A stretch of 64,000 nt of DNA from Parelaphostrongylus tenuis. Its lineage: Eukaryota > Nematoda > Chromadorea > Rhabditida > Metastrongylidae. Location of the stretch: positions 186,001 to 250,000 of the forward strand of contig JAHQIW010000807.1 in NCBI GenBank assembly GCA_019055375.1. Reading direction: 5' to 3'. Below are positions 25,161 to 38,045 of the stretch, piece after piece. Position 1 is the first letter of the stretch; each line of letters begins with the position of its first letter. The notes under the pieces are model-generated. The model saw only the letters and a list, made by a program, of their open reading frames with translations, searched no databases and was not told the DNA's origin. Both the position numbers and the translations under genes were made by a program.

Positions 25161-25250
25161 ATTAGTACGGTGATTGGAAGGGGTAAACGTAAGACGCTAC
25201 TTAAGGTGACACCTGAGGTCCGCAGCTTCGATATCACTCAGCATTCCTAG

Positions 25251-26246
25251 ATTCTTGAAAGGATAAGCGCACTTGGCGTTAATCAAGAGGATGTGCCACT
25301 TATTCGCCTTCACCTTGCATTGCGTGAGATTGGCCAAATACCTCAAGTCAGTGCTGCCATGCTCATGGACGGAAGGCTTGGTGAGTCTTGAGAGTGAGAT
25401 CGAATCACTGGACATCATTGAGCGACAACGTGTCTTGCAGAGCACTGATGACCACTACGTCATACGCGCACACTTGGCTTGTTAATTATTCATTACCTAC
25501 TTTATGGTTATCATTTCTTGTAGTTTTATGCCTATTTTCATGTACTGTACTGCTCCCGCGCATTTTACACACGTCTGTCATGCCACTTTCCGTGGTGCTG
25601 GATTGCCTAAGACATAGAGACGCCTGTGAAGGGTATTCCATGATTCAAAAAACGTTCCCGTTTACAGAATAAGTTGAGCCTCACGTATTTAATGTTCCAA
25701 GGCAACACCTGCATACTCTTAAAGTCCACATGACAGATCCATTCGACCATTTCTCAAGTGTGGTTTTTGATTATTAGACTGGCCAATCTGTGCCTCGCTA
25801 CAATTTGCTTTCCTTGATATCAATGACGTTCATAGAAATGGATTTTTACAGTATACATAGTTAAAACTTTCTGACGATGGTATTGAGGATTTTCCACGTT
25901 GAAATATAAAAATGAGCCTTTTGCTGAATAGGAAAGTACTGCGACCCAGCCGATTTAAAAAATTAAGCATGGAGTTTTAGGCACGATAATCATCCTGTTT
26001 GACTCAGCTACATTCGAATCATAGCATCATGGCTTCTTTATAAAGTAGACTTTCTTTCGCATTTATGCGCAGTCTTATATTTCAGTTCTTTGAGATCATC
26101 AAACATAGCGCTTGCGCTTATAGTCCTCGAAAAAAGTTAGAAGATGACATCCTCGTCAGTACAACAAAGAATTCCTAGGATATGTTTTGATGCGCTTACC
26201 CTTCTGGTTTCAAGAGAGTGAATTCATCATCCACTGCAACGGAGCT
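25251..26246 (+). CDS. Two phase-compatible exons of an unrecognised gene
   Basis: Exon 25251-25380 follows an acceptor (ATTCCTAG) and ends at a strong GTGAGT donor in phase 1. It reads ILERISALGVNQEDVPLIRL, then LALREIGQIPQVSAAMLMDG. The next candidate, 26179-26246, follows the same type of acceptor, begins in matching phase and ends at GTAAGT, giving GYVLMRLPFWFQESEFIIHC. The balanced composition and good splice sites suggest real coding sequence, but I do not recognise the protein and found no earlier or later exon. Whether the two exons belong together is an inference from phase alone. Confidence 0.35.
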
Positions 26247-26249
26247 GTA

Positions 26250-29200
26250 AGTAGCATTAGGCGTTTTCAAATTCATTTCCCCATCGAGATGGCACGGTGC
26301 TGCATTAAAAATTCAATTCGGCTCAAGTTCTTATACAAAATGAAATCACTGCCTGGTCGACAAGTGCAATATACTTATTTACCCTTCACAAACTTAAGAA
26401 GGCTGATAGGTCGAAGTCTTGAGGTTTTCTGAACGTGCTTTACGCCTCAAAACACGATCTACATGTGGTTGACAGCGCAGAATCACTGTCGAGACATTAC
26501 TTACTCAATTGGCTGGACATCATCCAAACACGTCTACTGCGGACAACAAAATGATTTTTCGTGAAGAACTTATAGGCGCTGTCAGCATGCGGACAGAACG
26601 ATGATTACAAAGATTCTTTCGGTCATCCTCCTTAGGGAAGATAGCCACAAGCGTGCGAGCCCACCTTACTGCTAGTTGAGCACTAAGATAAAGGGGATTC
26701 CTCTCATTGAATTATTATTAGTAAACTGACTGAGTCGGGATTTTGAACTTTCCAGCTAAAGAGACCCTTTTTGGGTTAGTTTCACAGTTTCGCATTTTGG
26801 TTCGGCAACCATAAAGATGTTTAACGGCGATGAGGCAATGAGACATTATCTATATAGTATATTGTTGTTTGCATAAGGTGATTTTTTTCTGATTAGAAGG
26901 AAAAAGGAAAAATCAGTCTTGTTTGCTGGGGAAATTTTTCCATAGAAATGTTAGTAACATTCGACAGCTGGGATTTGAGGCTAATGAAACCACGTGTTTT
27001 TTGTTTTATCTCCCTTATATTTCGCTGGACAAAGCTCTTTCCATAGAGGTTTAGTACTCAAACTGTAACACAAGCTTCAAAGACCTCAGAAATGTGTTTT
27101 TTTTTTTTCGAAAAAAGCTCTTTTGATCCTTTGATTTCCTCCAGTCTTTTGATTTGTGCTTCAAACCTCGTCGGACAGAGCTCTTTCTTTAGATTATTGG
27201 TAATCATCTGATAGAGTAATGTTTTCCGATTCTAGCGATGTGCTTATTTTTTAGAAATGCGGTTTAGTAAAGAAAATAAAGTTGACTTTTATATATTTGG
27301 TAACGTTGTTCACCGACTTTATTGACAAGGCGAGAGCAGTGGCAGTGGGCGTGGCAAAGGCGGGGCGAGGTGGGATTATCGATATTTTGGTATTCAAATT
27401 GGATTCTTCCTCTGAAAGAAACTCCAGATTAAATGAATGTCCAAGAAACTGCGAAAACTTCTTGACACAATAATATGCTTTTTCGGCTTCCAGAGATTGG
27501 GCCATATGCATGATAAAAATGAAGGTAAAAGGAGAGTGCGAAAAACATAGTTTTCGATCTGGATGCTACAGCGTTCTAGAGGCGTGTTTTAAAAACCGGC
27601 GACGTGGAACTGTAGCCTCAAGTCACAGCTTTCGAATGGTTACTATTACTTCTATGAAAAGCTACTATCCAGCGAATGAGATTGGTTTGTCATTTGCTCC
27701 CTTCTGATGAGAAAGAACCCATAACCCTCATTACATCAACTGTGCAAATTCAATTATTTCTTGTCTTTTGTTCGTTGGCTCGCAGCTATCACGCCAAAGG
27801 CCTTCGATCATTCCACGTGTTGTTTCAGCTGCTTCTTGAAGGTTGGGCGTTGTTGGTAAATGCTGCACAATTCGAATGTGTTTCCAATCTAGTCAATCTC
27901 TTGGATTTCTTCATAAACGTGAAGATAGTCGAGCATGGCGTTCTCAAGTGTATTGCGTTAGGAGGTTGAGCAAGCTTTTCGCTTCTTTATGAACCGCACC
28001 ATTCACACTTTGTTACTGCCGGTTCGGCAAATGATCATGAAATTTTATTATTATTATTATTAGTTATAATCATCTTATTGTTATTATTATTATTATTGAT
28101 ATTATCATTATTATTATTATCATTATCAGTATTATCATACTTATAACCATAGACATTTTTTTTCGTTTTGAGTGCTTTTCTTGAGACCACAGCCAAAATT
28201 TCAATATGCCAAATAATCATTTTTGACCCACGCATGTCATGTGGTCTTCTAGAATTATTGTTATTATTATTATCAATATTGGTATTAATATTGCCACTCT
28301 GTCATTAAGTAGCATTACTACTTCTATTAGTGTCATTACTATCATTGAACTTATTATGACCACCAAGGTCAACTTGTCTTTCAAACTTAACAACTTCATC
28401 TCATTCAAAGCTTTGAAAAGGGGAAAATTTACAAAAACATTCGGCATCTCTGATAGTGATTGTTAGGGTGACATTATTATCGTAGTTTTTTTCCATCCAG
28501 CAGGAGCCGCGCAGCTAGAGATAATTCGTTGACGTCTTGGAGAAGCTGCAAACATTTGGAATGCTGCGGAACAGAGCAGCAAATCACTTCAGAACAATGT
28601 TAGTGTTCGCCTACCAGTTTTTTTCGATGAATTTGTAGTTGATCCAGCAGCTGTTGTCGCTAAAGAACAATTCTCATCATGGGTCATCCGTATCAATTTA
28701 GGCAATTTTACGAATTAGAAAGGAAGGAGATCCAAGGCTAAAGATGGAAACTGTGGAGAACGTCAGCATAGCAAGGCAGATAAAGCATCTACTGTGTAAA
28801 TAAAACATATAGTAGAGTGTTGATGCAATCAAATATATATTTCCATGTATTTATATATATGCATGTAAGATGAGGTTATATGTTAATGAATATTATTTAT
28901 ATTCCTACGCTCTGACTTCTCCTACAGTGATTTCCTTGATATTAGATATCATACTGCTTGAATTTGTAGAGTAGAATCGCATAAAAAGTGATGGTCCATT
29001 GTGATATGAAAAAACATAACAAAGCAAAAAACGAATCAAGGAATATCAAAAAAGAATCGAATTTAAGGCTAAGATAAAAAGGTGGGTTTAAATTTTATAA
29101 AATTTTAGAAAATCACTGTTCTTGGAAATTCATGAATACCCAAGAACACCTCGTGCGATCCAAAATACAAATTTAGCAATGGTGGCCCATTTTCTTTGGG

Positions 29201-29430
29201 ATCATTGTTGTTTCATGTGTCTAGACTCTAACAAATATGCTTCAATATTAGTTCCTCGAATTCTCCGTTCAATTCATTACACAGCAGCTCATCTTTTGTT
29301 TCCACTACAATATACTCAAATCACTGACACGCCAAATCACATTATATCTTACATAGTTATACCGTAACAAACGACCAAACTCTATAATTATATATCACCA
29401 TTTATTCCACTTGTCACAGCGAGCGTGAAA
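26250..29430. other. Gene-poor stretch with ATT microsatellites
   Basis: Contains interrupted ATT/TTA repeats at 28045-28140 and 28255-28300. The frame near 28560-28725 (for example VSVRLPVFFDEF) looks protein-like but has no recognisable family or clean splice sites. Nothing else is supported. Confidence 0.4.
28045..28140. repeat. ATT trinucleotide repeat
   Basis: Interrupted (TTA/ATT)n with single-base variants. Confidence 0.75.
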
Positions 29431-29434
29431 CTGA

Positions 29435-29660
29435 GCTCCACCCCCCCTCCCCCTCCAACTCTCTTAGGCAATCAACAACAACGCCCTGTGGAACGTCACA
29501 GCAAGGCTATCGTCGAGATTGGAAGGAGATTCGCTCAACCACTATTCTACGCTGACACAAAAAGACGAAAAGCGAACTGAATGCTAGAAGTATCAGGATT
29601 CGTGAAGTGAAAAAACGAACATTGTGATGACGGATCAGATAAAATAATTTATTCAACAAT
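29435..29660 (+). repeat. SINE family B, 5'-truncated
   Basis: Starts at the C-rich tract (CACCCCCCCTCCCCCTCC), then CTGTGGAACGTCACAGCAAG and GAACTGAATGCTAGAAGTAT, matching family B at 39.2 and 54.2 kb. Confidence 0.65.
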
Positions 29661-29879
29661 CTGCAATTTATAACAATAGTTTCCAACAATCTCAGACTAT
29701 GACAGCATATTAGAATTACATATAACATAACATAGGAAAGCAAAAACAATCATACAAATCAAATAATACGACAACACAACCAATGCAATACAAATACAAT
29801 AACTACTCATGAAATATCTAATTCTTGATTACAACAGCCAGCATCTACGTAACAGCGCTGGGGCTACGGAGATGTGCGG

Positions 29880-30890
29880 AATCATAACACTCTAGCAGAA
29901 ATCATTTTACATTTAACACATCTAATATTTGTTTTTAGCATGATTTTGAGCTTAAAAGGAGCCTTTGTCAGCCGCATTTTTTATAGCACTCACATAGGCG
30001 ACTGTCTTTGCGTGAAACTTTCTCGAGGACGCTGCTAGTCGGCGTTGAAGGAGAATTGTCTCCTAGATTATTGACATAGAGCGCCTTCATAAACTAGTTG
30101 AATTTGATTAGTTCTTTGTAGGCGTAGTAGATTCTATGAGCGCTCAGCAGCAATATGTTGATAGACGAAATCGAAGAGGATGCGCACATACCTGAAGAAG
30201 GGAATTGAAGATTATGAAGCCAAGAAGTAGCAAAATGCATGTATCATTTTTTAGTCCTTCACAGGAATAGTGAGCAGGCAGCCATTTAGTCCGTGAGGTC
30301 CACAGACCACTTATTCCTGTTGTTAATCTCTACAGCTTCAAACATTTTTATGTCCGAATTTACGTCGGAACCGCTGCCGAAAGCATCTGCATTTCTCTCT
30401 TGTCAAACCATCTAAGAACCATCATTCCATGCACGGCTCTCAAGTCGCCCTTACTCAGTTTTCCCTGCATGAACTCCTTTGGCAACCTTTCCTCCCCTTT
30501 ACAGGTTCTAGTCAGATGTGTGATCGTCTGCAGCAGTTTTTTCCGCTAGGAGAATCCTGGTGTATCAGATGGGCGTTAAGGTGTTTTCCTCGATATAGCA
30601 GATTTTCCATTGAATCTGCCGCCACACGTTCCGATAAAGGCTCTCCCGGATTTGGGAGTTGTGTCCACATTTGCGCAGACAGTTGTCTTGTACGTTTACT
30701 TACTTTCAGCACAGGCTTTGAAAACCATTATTCCGAATCTGTACCTTTCGCAAAGAGCATACAGACGAATTGTGGTTCTTCCTTTCCATCACAGCTAGTA
30801 GCCCTTCAAGATAGTGATTTAGACGATGGAGCACCATTCATATCAACATCACCGGCGCAGTGGATGACTGGCCGAGTAATGTGAAGGCGC
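29880..30890 (-). mobile_element. piggyBac-like transposon, 3' half, inverted copy
   Basis: The reverse complement of this stretch matches the second half of the piggyBac-like copy at 31.1-32.3 kb. Both share GGCGGAAAG/GGGGAGGAAAG followed by AGGAGTTCATGCAGGG, the ACTAGCAGC..GTCG block and the KREMQML/KREVQML protein segment. Broken frames include RYRFGIMVFKACAESK, which resembles the 'KP-KWGIK' strand of piggyBac transposases. A 151-codon open frame on the + strand (30429-30884) is antisense to the element. Confidence 0.65.
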
Positions 30891-31029
30891 CTAGTTCCAA
30901 GCCCTTTGATGGCAGTCAAGTTGGCGTGAAGAAGAACGCTTTCTACGACTGCGAGATCCAGTGGATTATATTGAACGACTGAACGGTGTTTGGGAAATGC
31001 TTGTGAAGCAGATATATGTTTAGGGCCAC

Positions 31030-32330
31030 CAAAAACCAAAGATTGGAATGAGACGACGGTCGACGAAATGAGGATAATTATTGACATGTGTCTAAAAATG
31101 TCTTCCATTCAAATGCCACAACTGAACGACTACTGGAGCTATCGTGCGGGTCTTGTGGAAGTTTCTGGGGCGTCACATATCATGTTAAGACATCGACTCT
31201 ATGAGATTATGACCAATCTACATGCTGCCGGAAATTAGCAAACTAATGGAGAGTCAAGCTGTATAAGATAAGACAACTGATGGAGGTAGTGAACACCAAC
31301 TGAAAAGCTGCGTGCAGTCCTGGAAGAGATGTATGCATCGACGGGAGGATGATACCACCCAGAGGAAAGCAAAGCTCCGCCAGTACGCTCCTTGCAAAAG
31401 GATTAGACTAGGAATAAAAATTTTGAAGTAAAAGAGAATACACTTACAAGACATCGGCCTGCTTAGGTAGTGACAACTCTCAAATCCGAAGAGTTTTTAT
31501 CGGAACGTGTGTGATGGTTTTGACAGAGGGCCCGCTAGATCAAGGAAAACACCTCCACGCCGACAACTGGCTCACCAGTGTTCCCCAAGCGAAGTAACTG
31601 TTGCAGAAGAATACATACCTGACAGAACCTGAGCGAAGAGGCGGAAAGTATGCAAAAGGAGTTCATGCAGGGAAACCGCGCAAGGGTGAGTGAAGAGCCG
31701 TGCAAAATCGGAATTACATGTTGTTCTTATATGGTTTGAAAAGAGAGAAGTGCAGATGCTTTCGACAGCATACGGCTCCGACGTAAATTCGTACACCAAG
31801 AAATTTAGAGTTGTTGAAAACTGCACAGAGAATAAGGATCTGTGGACTCCACGGACCAGATGGTTGCCTACTCTCCATTCCCTAGAAGAGGTAAGAATGG
31901 CACGTGCGTTTTGCTACTTCTTAACTTCATATTCCATAATTTCTTTTTTCAGGCACGTGCACATTCTTCAATTTCGTCTATAACTTGCTGCTGTTGAAGG
32001 CTCATAAAATGTACTGCTCCAAAAAAGAGGGAATCAAAATGTCAGCTATCGAGGAGACGATTCTCCTACAGAGCCGACTAGCAGCGTCGTTGAAAAGGTT
32101 CTACACAGACCATCGCCGAGGTGATATAGAGAAAGGAAGTTAAAAAGGGTTTTTTTGTGCTCAAAATCATGCTAAAAAAGCAAGTACTAGATGTGTTCGA
32201 TGTAAGACGCAATTCTGTTCAGAATGTTATGATTCCGCACATCTCTGCAGCTCCAGCGATGTTACGTAGTTGTTCTATGTTCGCGTTATTTGAATTGTAT
32301 AATTGTTTTTGCTTTCCTCTGCGATGTTAT
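31030..32330 (+). mobile_element. piggyBac-like transposon, decayed
   Basis: A frame at 31030-31235 gives WNETTVDEMRIIIDMCLKM, then a QLNDYWS block and IMLRHRLYEIMTNLHAAGN, matching the start of the DDE_Tnp_1_7 (piggyBac) domain. Broken downstream frames include a GPLDQGKHLHADNW block like the catalytic 'D..YT...L' region, KREVQMLSTAYGSDV, and at the C-terminus CVRCKTQFCSECYDSAHLC, the cysteine/histidine-rich zinc-binding tail of this family. Multiple stops make it a pseudogene. It faces the inverted copy at 29880-30890. Confidence 0.75.
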
Positions 32331-32724
32331 ATGTAAACATAGTGTGTTGCCATAAGTTTCAGATTGTTAAAATCTATTACTATAAACTACAGATTGTTGA
32401 ATAAATGGTAAACAATAAATCATACAGGATGATCGCTTGTGTTAAGGCAGAACTTTGTGAGATATGATGATGTGATTTGGTTGCCAGTGATTCGAGCATA
32501 TTATAGTGGAAACAAAAAAAAACAGCAAAAAGCTATTGTAAAGTGTTGTGTTAAAAGATTGAACGAGCAACCTTCTTCACGATGGTCGATGACGAGTAGC
32601 AGAGAGGAGTGAGACAGGCGTGATTGGAGGGGGCGGGGAAAGGGTGGAGCCGGAGACGCCCATGGGTCCGTAGAATTCAACCGGTTATAGTTCGTAAGAG
32701 CTTTCTTATCTATTCACAGCTCTT

Positions 32725-33430
32725 ATAGGTTGATCATTAAGTTTTGGTTAATTCAAAATCTATTTTTGACATCTTTATGTCGTTCATGTCGATAGTTTTG
32801 CACAAAATTGCCTAGTTCATTCATTTCAACTACAAAATGGCTATTGAACAGTATGATTTGTGCGTGTTGATACGCTTTTATTGAGGAAAAGTTCTAGCGA
32901 TTCTTGAAGCGGTAGATGGGCAATGATGACATAGGTGCTGGTACTGCGCAACTGTGCTCTGATAATTTGGGTGATTCAAAGAAGGCAATTTTGATCTCGA
33001 AAACGTGGTGCGTACTGGCCGGCCGTCTGTTTTGGATGGAAGTGACTGGTAGACCGCTTTGGCTGCTGAGCCTTTATCGAACACTCGTGATTTGGTTAAA
33101 GAGTTTGGTGTTTTGCAGCAGACCATTGCCAAGAAATTGCACGAATTTTGATTTTCCTCAAGATGAAGAATGAGAATGGCAGAAAATCGTAGACACTGTG
33201 TTCTACACTTTAGAAGACGGTTTTCGGTGTTCTGATACTTCTTCGTTAACTCCACCTTGTTTGAAGCTTTTAGTAAGAACTTATTTTCTGCTTTTGCAGA
33301 ACATTTGGTGGTCATTGATAGCTCAGATCAAGTGTATTTAAATGGTGTATTTTGCTCCTCAAGTAGCTCGTTTCTGGGGCAGTAATAGTTGAAATAAAAT
33401 TTTGTTCCATATTCAAGCATTTCTCGCCGA
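32725..33430 (+). mobile_element. mariner transposon, internally deleted and decayed
   Basis: Broken frames give AIEQYDLCVLIRF, then FKEGNFDLENVVRTGRPSVL (the GRP(S) AT-hook-like link of mariner transposases), NTRDLVKEFGVLQQTIAKKL (second helix-turn-helix), then directly a C-terminal piece near 33175. The catalytic domain is missing. The left edge (about 32730) reads TTGATCATTAAGTTTTGG, like a mariner inverted terminus. Confidence 0.8.
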
Positions 33431-33434
33431 ATAA

Positions 33435-36400
33435 AACTTTTCGTTACCGGATTTTGTTTTTCAGATAGCGTAAATCTTAGGAACTTGAAAGATGCCTTTA
33501 AATTTTTGGAATGGACTTCTTAGAGCGCTGTAACACTTGAAAGAATGTAGATCATTTCTGTTTTCCGCACTACTTTGGAATCAAGGCATTTTCTAAACTA
33601 TTTAAGTTGCATTGTGGCTTTTTCAATATTTCAAATCTAAGCAATTTAACGATGTACTTGGATTTCAAAGAAAACTTCTAGTCTGATATAACAGATAAAA
33701 AAAAACGTTTCATAAAAAATCATGTTTCATATTCGTGGCGTTACGGCGCATTTTTCCCTAGGCAGAGCATTTCTCTTAGACTTATAGTAACCACTTAGCA
33801 GTCTGAATTCTATCGATTCCAGTAACCTACTCAGTTTTTTGAAAAAACTTCTTAGTGAGCCGTAGCAGCCAATAGAAAAATATGCGTCGTGCAGTGCAAC
33901 CTTAGCACTAGGCAGCCACGCCTCGCCGGCATGTGGATGGGATTTCGTGAGATCAGCACAAAGCTAACTGGCCATCCCAGTGTTCGCCACATACATCAGG
34001 TCATCGGATATCCAGTGCCTTTCAACTGCGATCTGCTCCTCATCGAGTTCACTCAATGTCGAGCATTTTTGGTTCGGTAATCACCGAAAATGAAACCGTC
34101 GTGCTCTTGCAAAAACACGGCGTATTACAATCCAAAATGCCTATGTGGGAAAGGGCATCGAATGGAGCTTCAGTTCTGTTTACAAATTGCTTGGCGATTT
34201 CACAAGCGCGATAAGGTCAATATTAGGGTCGGAAACTGATTCGAGAACACTCGTCTTCCCTTCGTTACTGTTCTTCCTTTTTTTCCACAGTTGGACTGAA
34301 GAGTCATCGTCTATTAAATGGTGCAAGAAAAATCTCGTCAAGAACCACAATCGTGGACTCGGATGACTATTTTTTTGAATCACTCTTGAATGCAATCGAA
34401 GTTTCAGGTTTCGTGTAAAGTGATCTCCGTTGTACTGTGAGTTTGTCAATCCTTGGAACACAGCAAGTCATTTTCAACAAATTTCTTTCTCGAAAGAAGG
34501 CCCATAAACCTGTAGGAAAAATTTTTAAAGTATCAGAGAAATCCTAATATTTATCAAAGCATTCGCATGTGATTCTTGCCGCGGATTGACATCTCAGCTG
34601 ATATACACACCCTAGCCTACAAGAAGCGCTCTTTGAGTGCGACACATTTTCTTTCAAATGTTACAGCGCGCTAAGAAATCCTTTCCGAAGGCGAAGTATA
34701 CCGTTGAAATTGCTAAGATTCGCTCTATATAATGATTAATATCTGGTTATAAAAAATATATCTGGCGTGAAATGCTTCAGTGTGAAACAAAGTTTCATTG
34801 TGACTGTTATAACGCCAAAAATAAGCCATTTGAGAAATAAAACTCGCAATTCAAATTCACTTTATTTGAGCAATCAGAAGAATACCGAAACGTTTTACCA
34901 AAACAATAATACGTTTCTACTAAAGGCCTCAAACAGGATGGAGATAACGGAGGAGTACTGTTGTTTTCTTTTTGTTAACTCGCGCATAGAAAAGAAACCC
35001 TCAAAGAATTTCTACAACTTTGCGCTGGAACCCAGGTACTCAATCACATGAATTCATCACTCCGTAGCATTATAGCTATACAGTGTACATGGATCTAATT
35101 CAAAAGATTCCGACAATATCTTTGCTCCCGGAGTCAAATAGAAGAGATCATTGCAGCCGTCGCCAACGGAGTTGTTGTAGAACATTGTAGCAAAACAGTA
35201 AATCTACTTCTGAGTATCAAAGATCACCTTGCAGAGATGCTAGGGAACACCAGTCTCAATAGCGCGCAATATGCAATATATATGAAGTGATGATAGATCA
35301 AGACTACAGACTGCAACCCGTAAAAAAATCACCCTCAGCGAACACTTGGCACATTTGTGCTATCCAGCCTTCCGACTTCAAACTCATTTTTCCTTTTCAA
35401 CTCGAAATGACCTCAATGAAATAGGAAGTAAGATGATACAATCGATATGATTTTTGATTTACCATGGCAATTTTCTAGATATTTAGAGCTAAGCAGTAGT
35501 GTTTTTCGTTGCTTTGATTATCTATAGGCGCTAAAAACCATTAGACGAAAAGGTTAATTGGAACAGAAAACGGTTCCAGAAATGGATTACATTTATCCAT
35601 TATGCACAACGATGTCTCGATGGCATTTATGGGCGTTCTTGACCTAAACATTTCCTTCAAAATTTTATAGTCCCCAACTCAAGCGAATATGGCAAGAAAA
35701 TGATTATGCTCGAGAGATGGGAAATTCTCATGCACCCTAATTATGGAAAATTTGCCACCAGTCAAACGTAGTTGAATCGCCACAAAACTCACAGTAACAT
35801 TCCGCATCCCTGATTTTTACACTGACAAAAGCGCTGTTGTTGAATTCAAACCTTGTTTCAGGCACTGGATGTAGCAGGCCAAAAGATGTATCATTCTGCT
35901 TGAGCGGACGCTCTGAAGTGTACAAGTGCTCATAAACTTAGAACATCCTGGATCTTATTGCTTCAAATAAGCAGTAGATATAAGCAGTAGTAAGTCTCGC
36001 TTCGTTGCACCGAAATCATGTCACAATTACTGTGACTTTCACATTCACTCAATTTTCATTCTTTTTTATTCCACATATTTTCTCTTATTAAGATTTTGGA
36101 ACACCGGAGTGTCAATTATGGCAGCATGATGAAATGATGACGATAATATAGTTAAAGAATAGTGACACTCAAACAGAAAAGTTATAAAAGGTCTTAGCTT
36201 ATGAGATTTCTTCGCTCGCTGAATGAATGCTAGTGGAGCCCAAAGCTGCTATGACCGCTTATATTTCTGTTGAGTCAAAGACTTACATCATTGATGGAGA
36301 TGAGACAAAGCGATCTTTTGTGTAGTGTCGATATAAGTAAGATTTGTTATCGTGCACGTTTCGCGCTTCGTGGAAAATCGTTTTCACAACTTTCAGACCC

Positions 36401-37700
36401 CCCCCCCCCTTTCGAATGAACATGGAGAAATGAAGCGATTATGGGACAGTAGACTTCAAACGACTTGAAATAGGTTTGGTCGCGTTAAAATCTCCATGTA
36501 TTAAGAAAGGTGTTGGACGTAGCCAATCACTATCCGTTCAGCCTTAGCGAGGTTTGCTGAATTCGAAGGTACATCGTTCAGGAGATGATCAACGCCTAGA
36601 GCTTAGAACTCACAAAATAGAATTCCGACTGATTTTCCGTATAGCTCGCTCAAAGATCACATTAGGAGTTGTAGATATCATTAAGAAGTACTCCATTTTT
36701 CTTCGCTCGGCCGCTTGCAAAAAAGGCGCTTGGCGCGTTCAAAACGTTAACTAAACTGTCAGCATTTACTGACAAGGTGGTTTATCGTTATTACAAACCG
36801 GTCACTCTACTGTTGTCGGTAATCTATGGTCACTATTCTTTTCTTCTCTCATACATTTTAAGAAAAATTTCTCCAGTTCGGGATTGTCTCTGCGAGATAT
36901 AATAAGAAAATTAGCAATTCAGATGTTTCACTAGTGAGCAAAATCTCAATTCTACAGCAACACAAACGCACAAAGAACAAAAAGTTATAAGAATGGTTGC
37001 CGACTTAGCAAGTAAAATTAACGTGCTCGTGACTAGGCACAGCGTGTTGATAGTAGAAATCGCTAATTCAGAACCAGGATTTCCTTTCCAGTATACGATC
37101 TCACGTGATATAACGTTTGATTTGGAATATTTGTTTCATCTTATGGGCTTCCATACACCTCTAAGATTCTTATGTTTTCGGGTGGAGTTGATAGGTACTC
37201 AAGGATCTCAATTTTTCTTCTATAAATTTCATTGAATGTCGGTCGATATATTTTTCTGATATCCTGAGATAGTTGTGCTCACATTTTTCCAGGTTTCTCG
37301 ACATACAACTATCACCTCTGTGACTTGGCGAAAGCTCAGCGCCCACAAGTCTAGCACTGATTTTCTAATGCCGTAGTTGTAGCTTAGCTTGTTCGGTATA
37401 TAGTGTTATGATCACGAGATTAAAGGATCTGTTGAAGAGCATCTCTAGCATTGCCTAACCCAATAGGGTAGATCGTGCACATGAATCACAATGATGTGAG
37501 AAGAAATCGCTGTAGACTGTGCTGTTGTTAGCAGACGTAGTTAGAGCAATTATGGCGCTGTACTGAAACATAATATGATAATGTTTCTTTATCTTCTTAT
37601 TCATGATTGGCAGATATAATAGAATATAGTCACATGGGCTCGTGTACGACTTAAGCAATATAAAGTTACAATGTGTTAGATAGGACATGATATTGTGAGA
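33435..37700. other. Gene-poor stretch
   Basis: A dispersed ~170-bp repeat unit lies near 34660-34740 and a 12-C run at 36398-36409. The 33880-34370 stretch is less AT-rich and may be an unidentified transposon relic. Otherwise only short chance frames. Confidence 0.35.
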
Positions 37701-37702
37701 TA

Positions 37703-37775
37703 AAGCGTCAGACACTGATCGATTCCTGAAGGACGTGTCAGGCGCTGGACTTTGTTAGACCCCGATAGAGGTGCA
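37703..37775 (-). repeat. SINE family A tail fragment
   Basis: Short match to the body end of family A (ATCGATTCCTGAAGGACGTG, like ATCAATCCCTGAGGGATGCG of the 8.1-kb copy). Confidence 0.35.
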
Positions 37776-37861
37776 TGAGTGCATATCCAACCTTTGTTAT
37801 ACTTCACTTCACGACCACTCTCACGATTATGTTTTTTTACTATGCAGATCCCACTATTTTC

Positions 37862-38045
37862 AGCATTTGACTCACCCTTTCGTATTCTTCTTGAATGCTG
37901 TAGAGTACTGACTGAGCACGTCTCTTTACAATCGCCTGGCTGTGGAATGCCGTGCGGCTTTCTTTAATGATTGGCGGAGAGCGTCGCGCTGGCGATCCGC
38001 TCCGCACCACACCAAGCACCACGACCACTCGGCCACCCCACCAAC
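37862..38045 (-). repeat. SINE family B
   Basis: Reverse strand begins GTGGCCGAGTGGTCGTGGTG, an exact tRNA-Leu/Ser-type A box, and continues with GGCATTCCACAGCCAGGCGA and GAGACGTGCTCAGTC of the family body. Confidence 0.7.

Noticed and set aside
30429..30884. 151-codon open frame
   Set aside because: Antisense to a decayed piggyBac copy; its reverse strand aligns with the 31-32 kb element.
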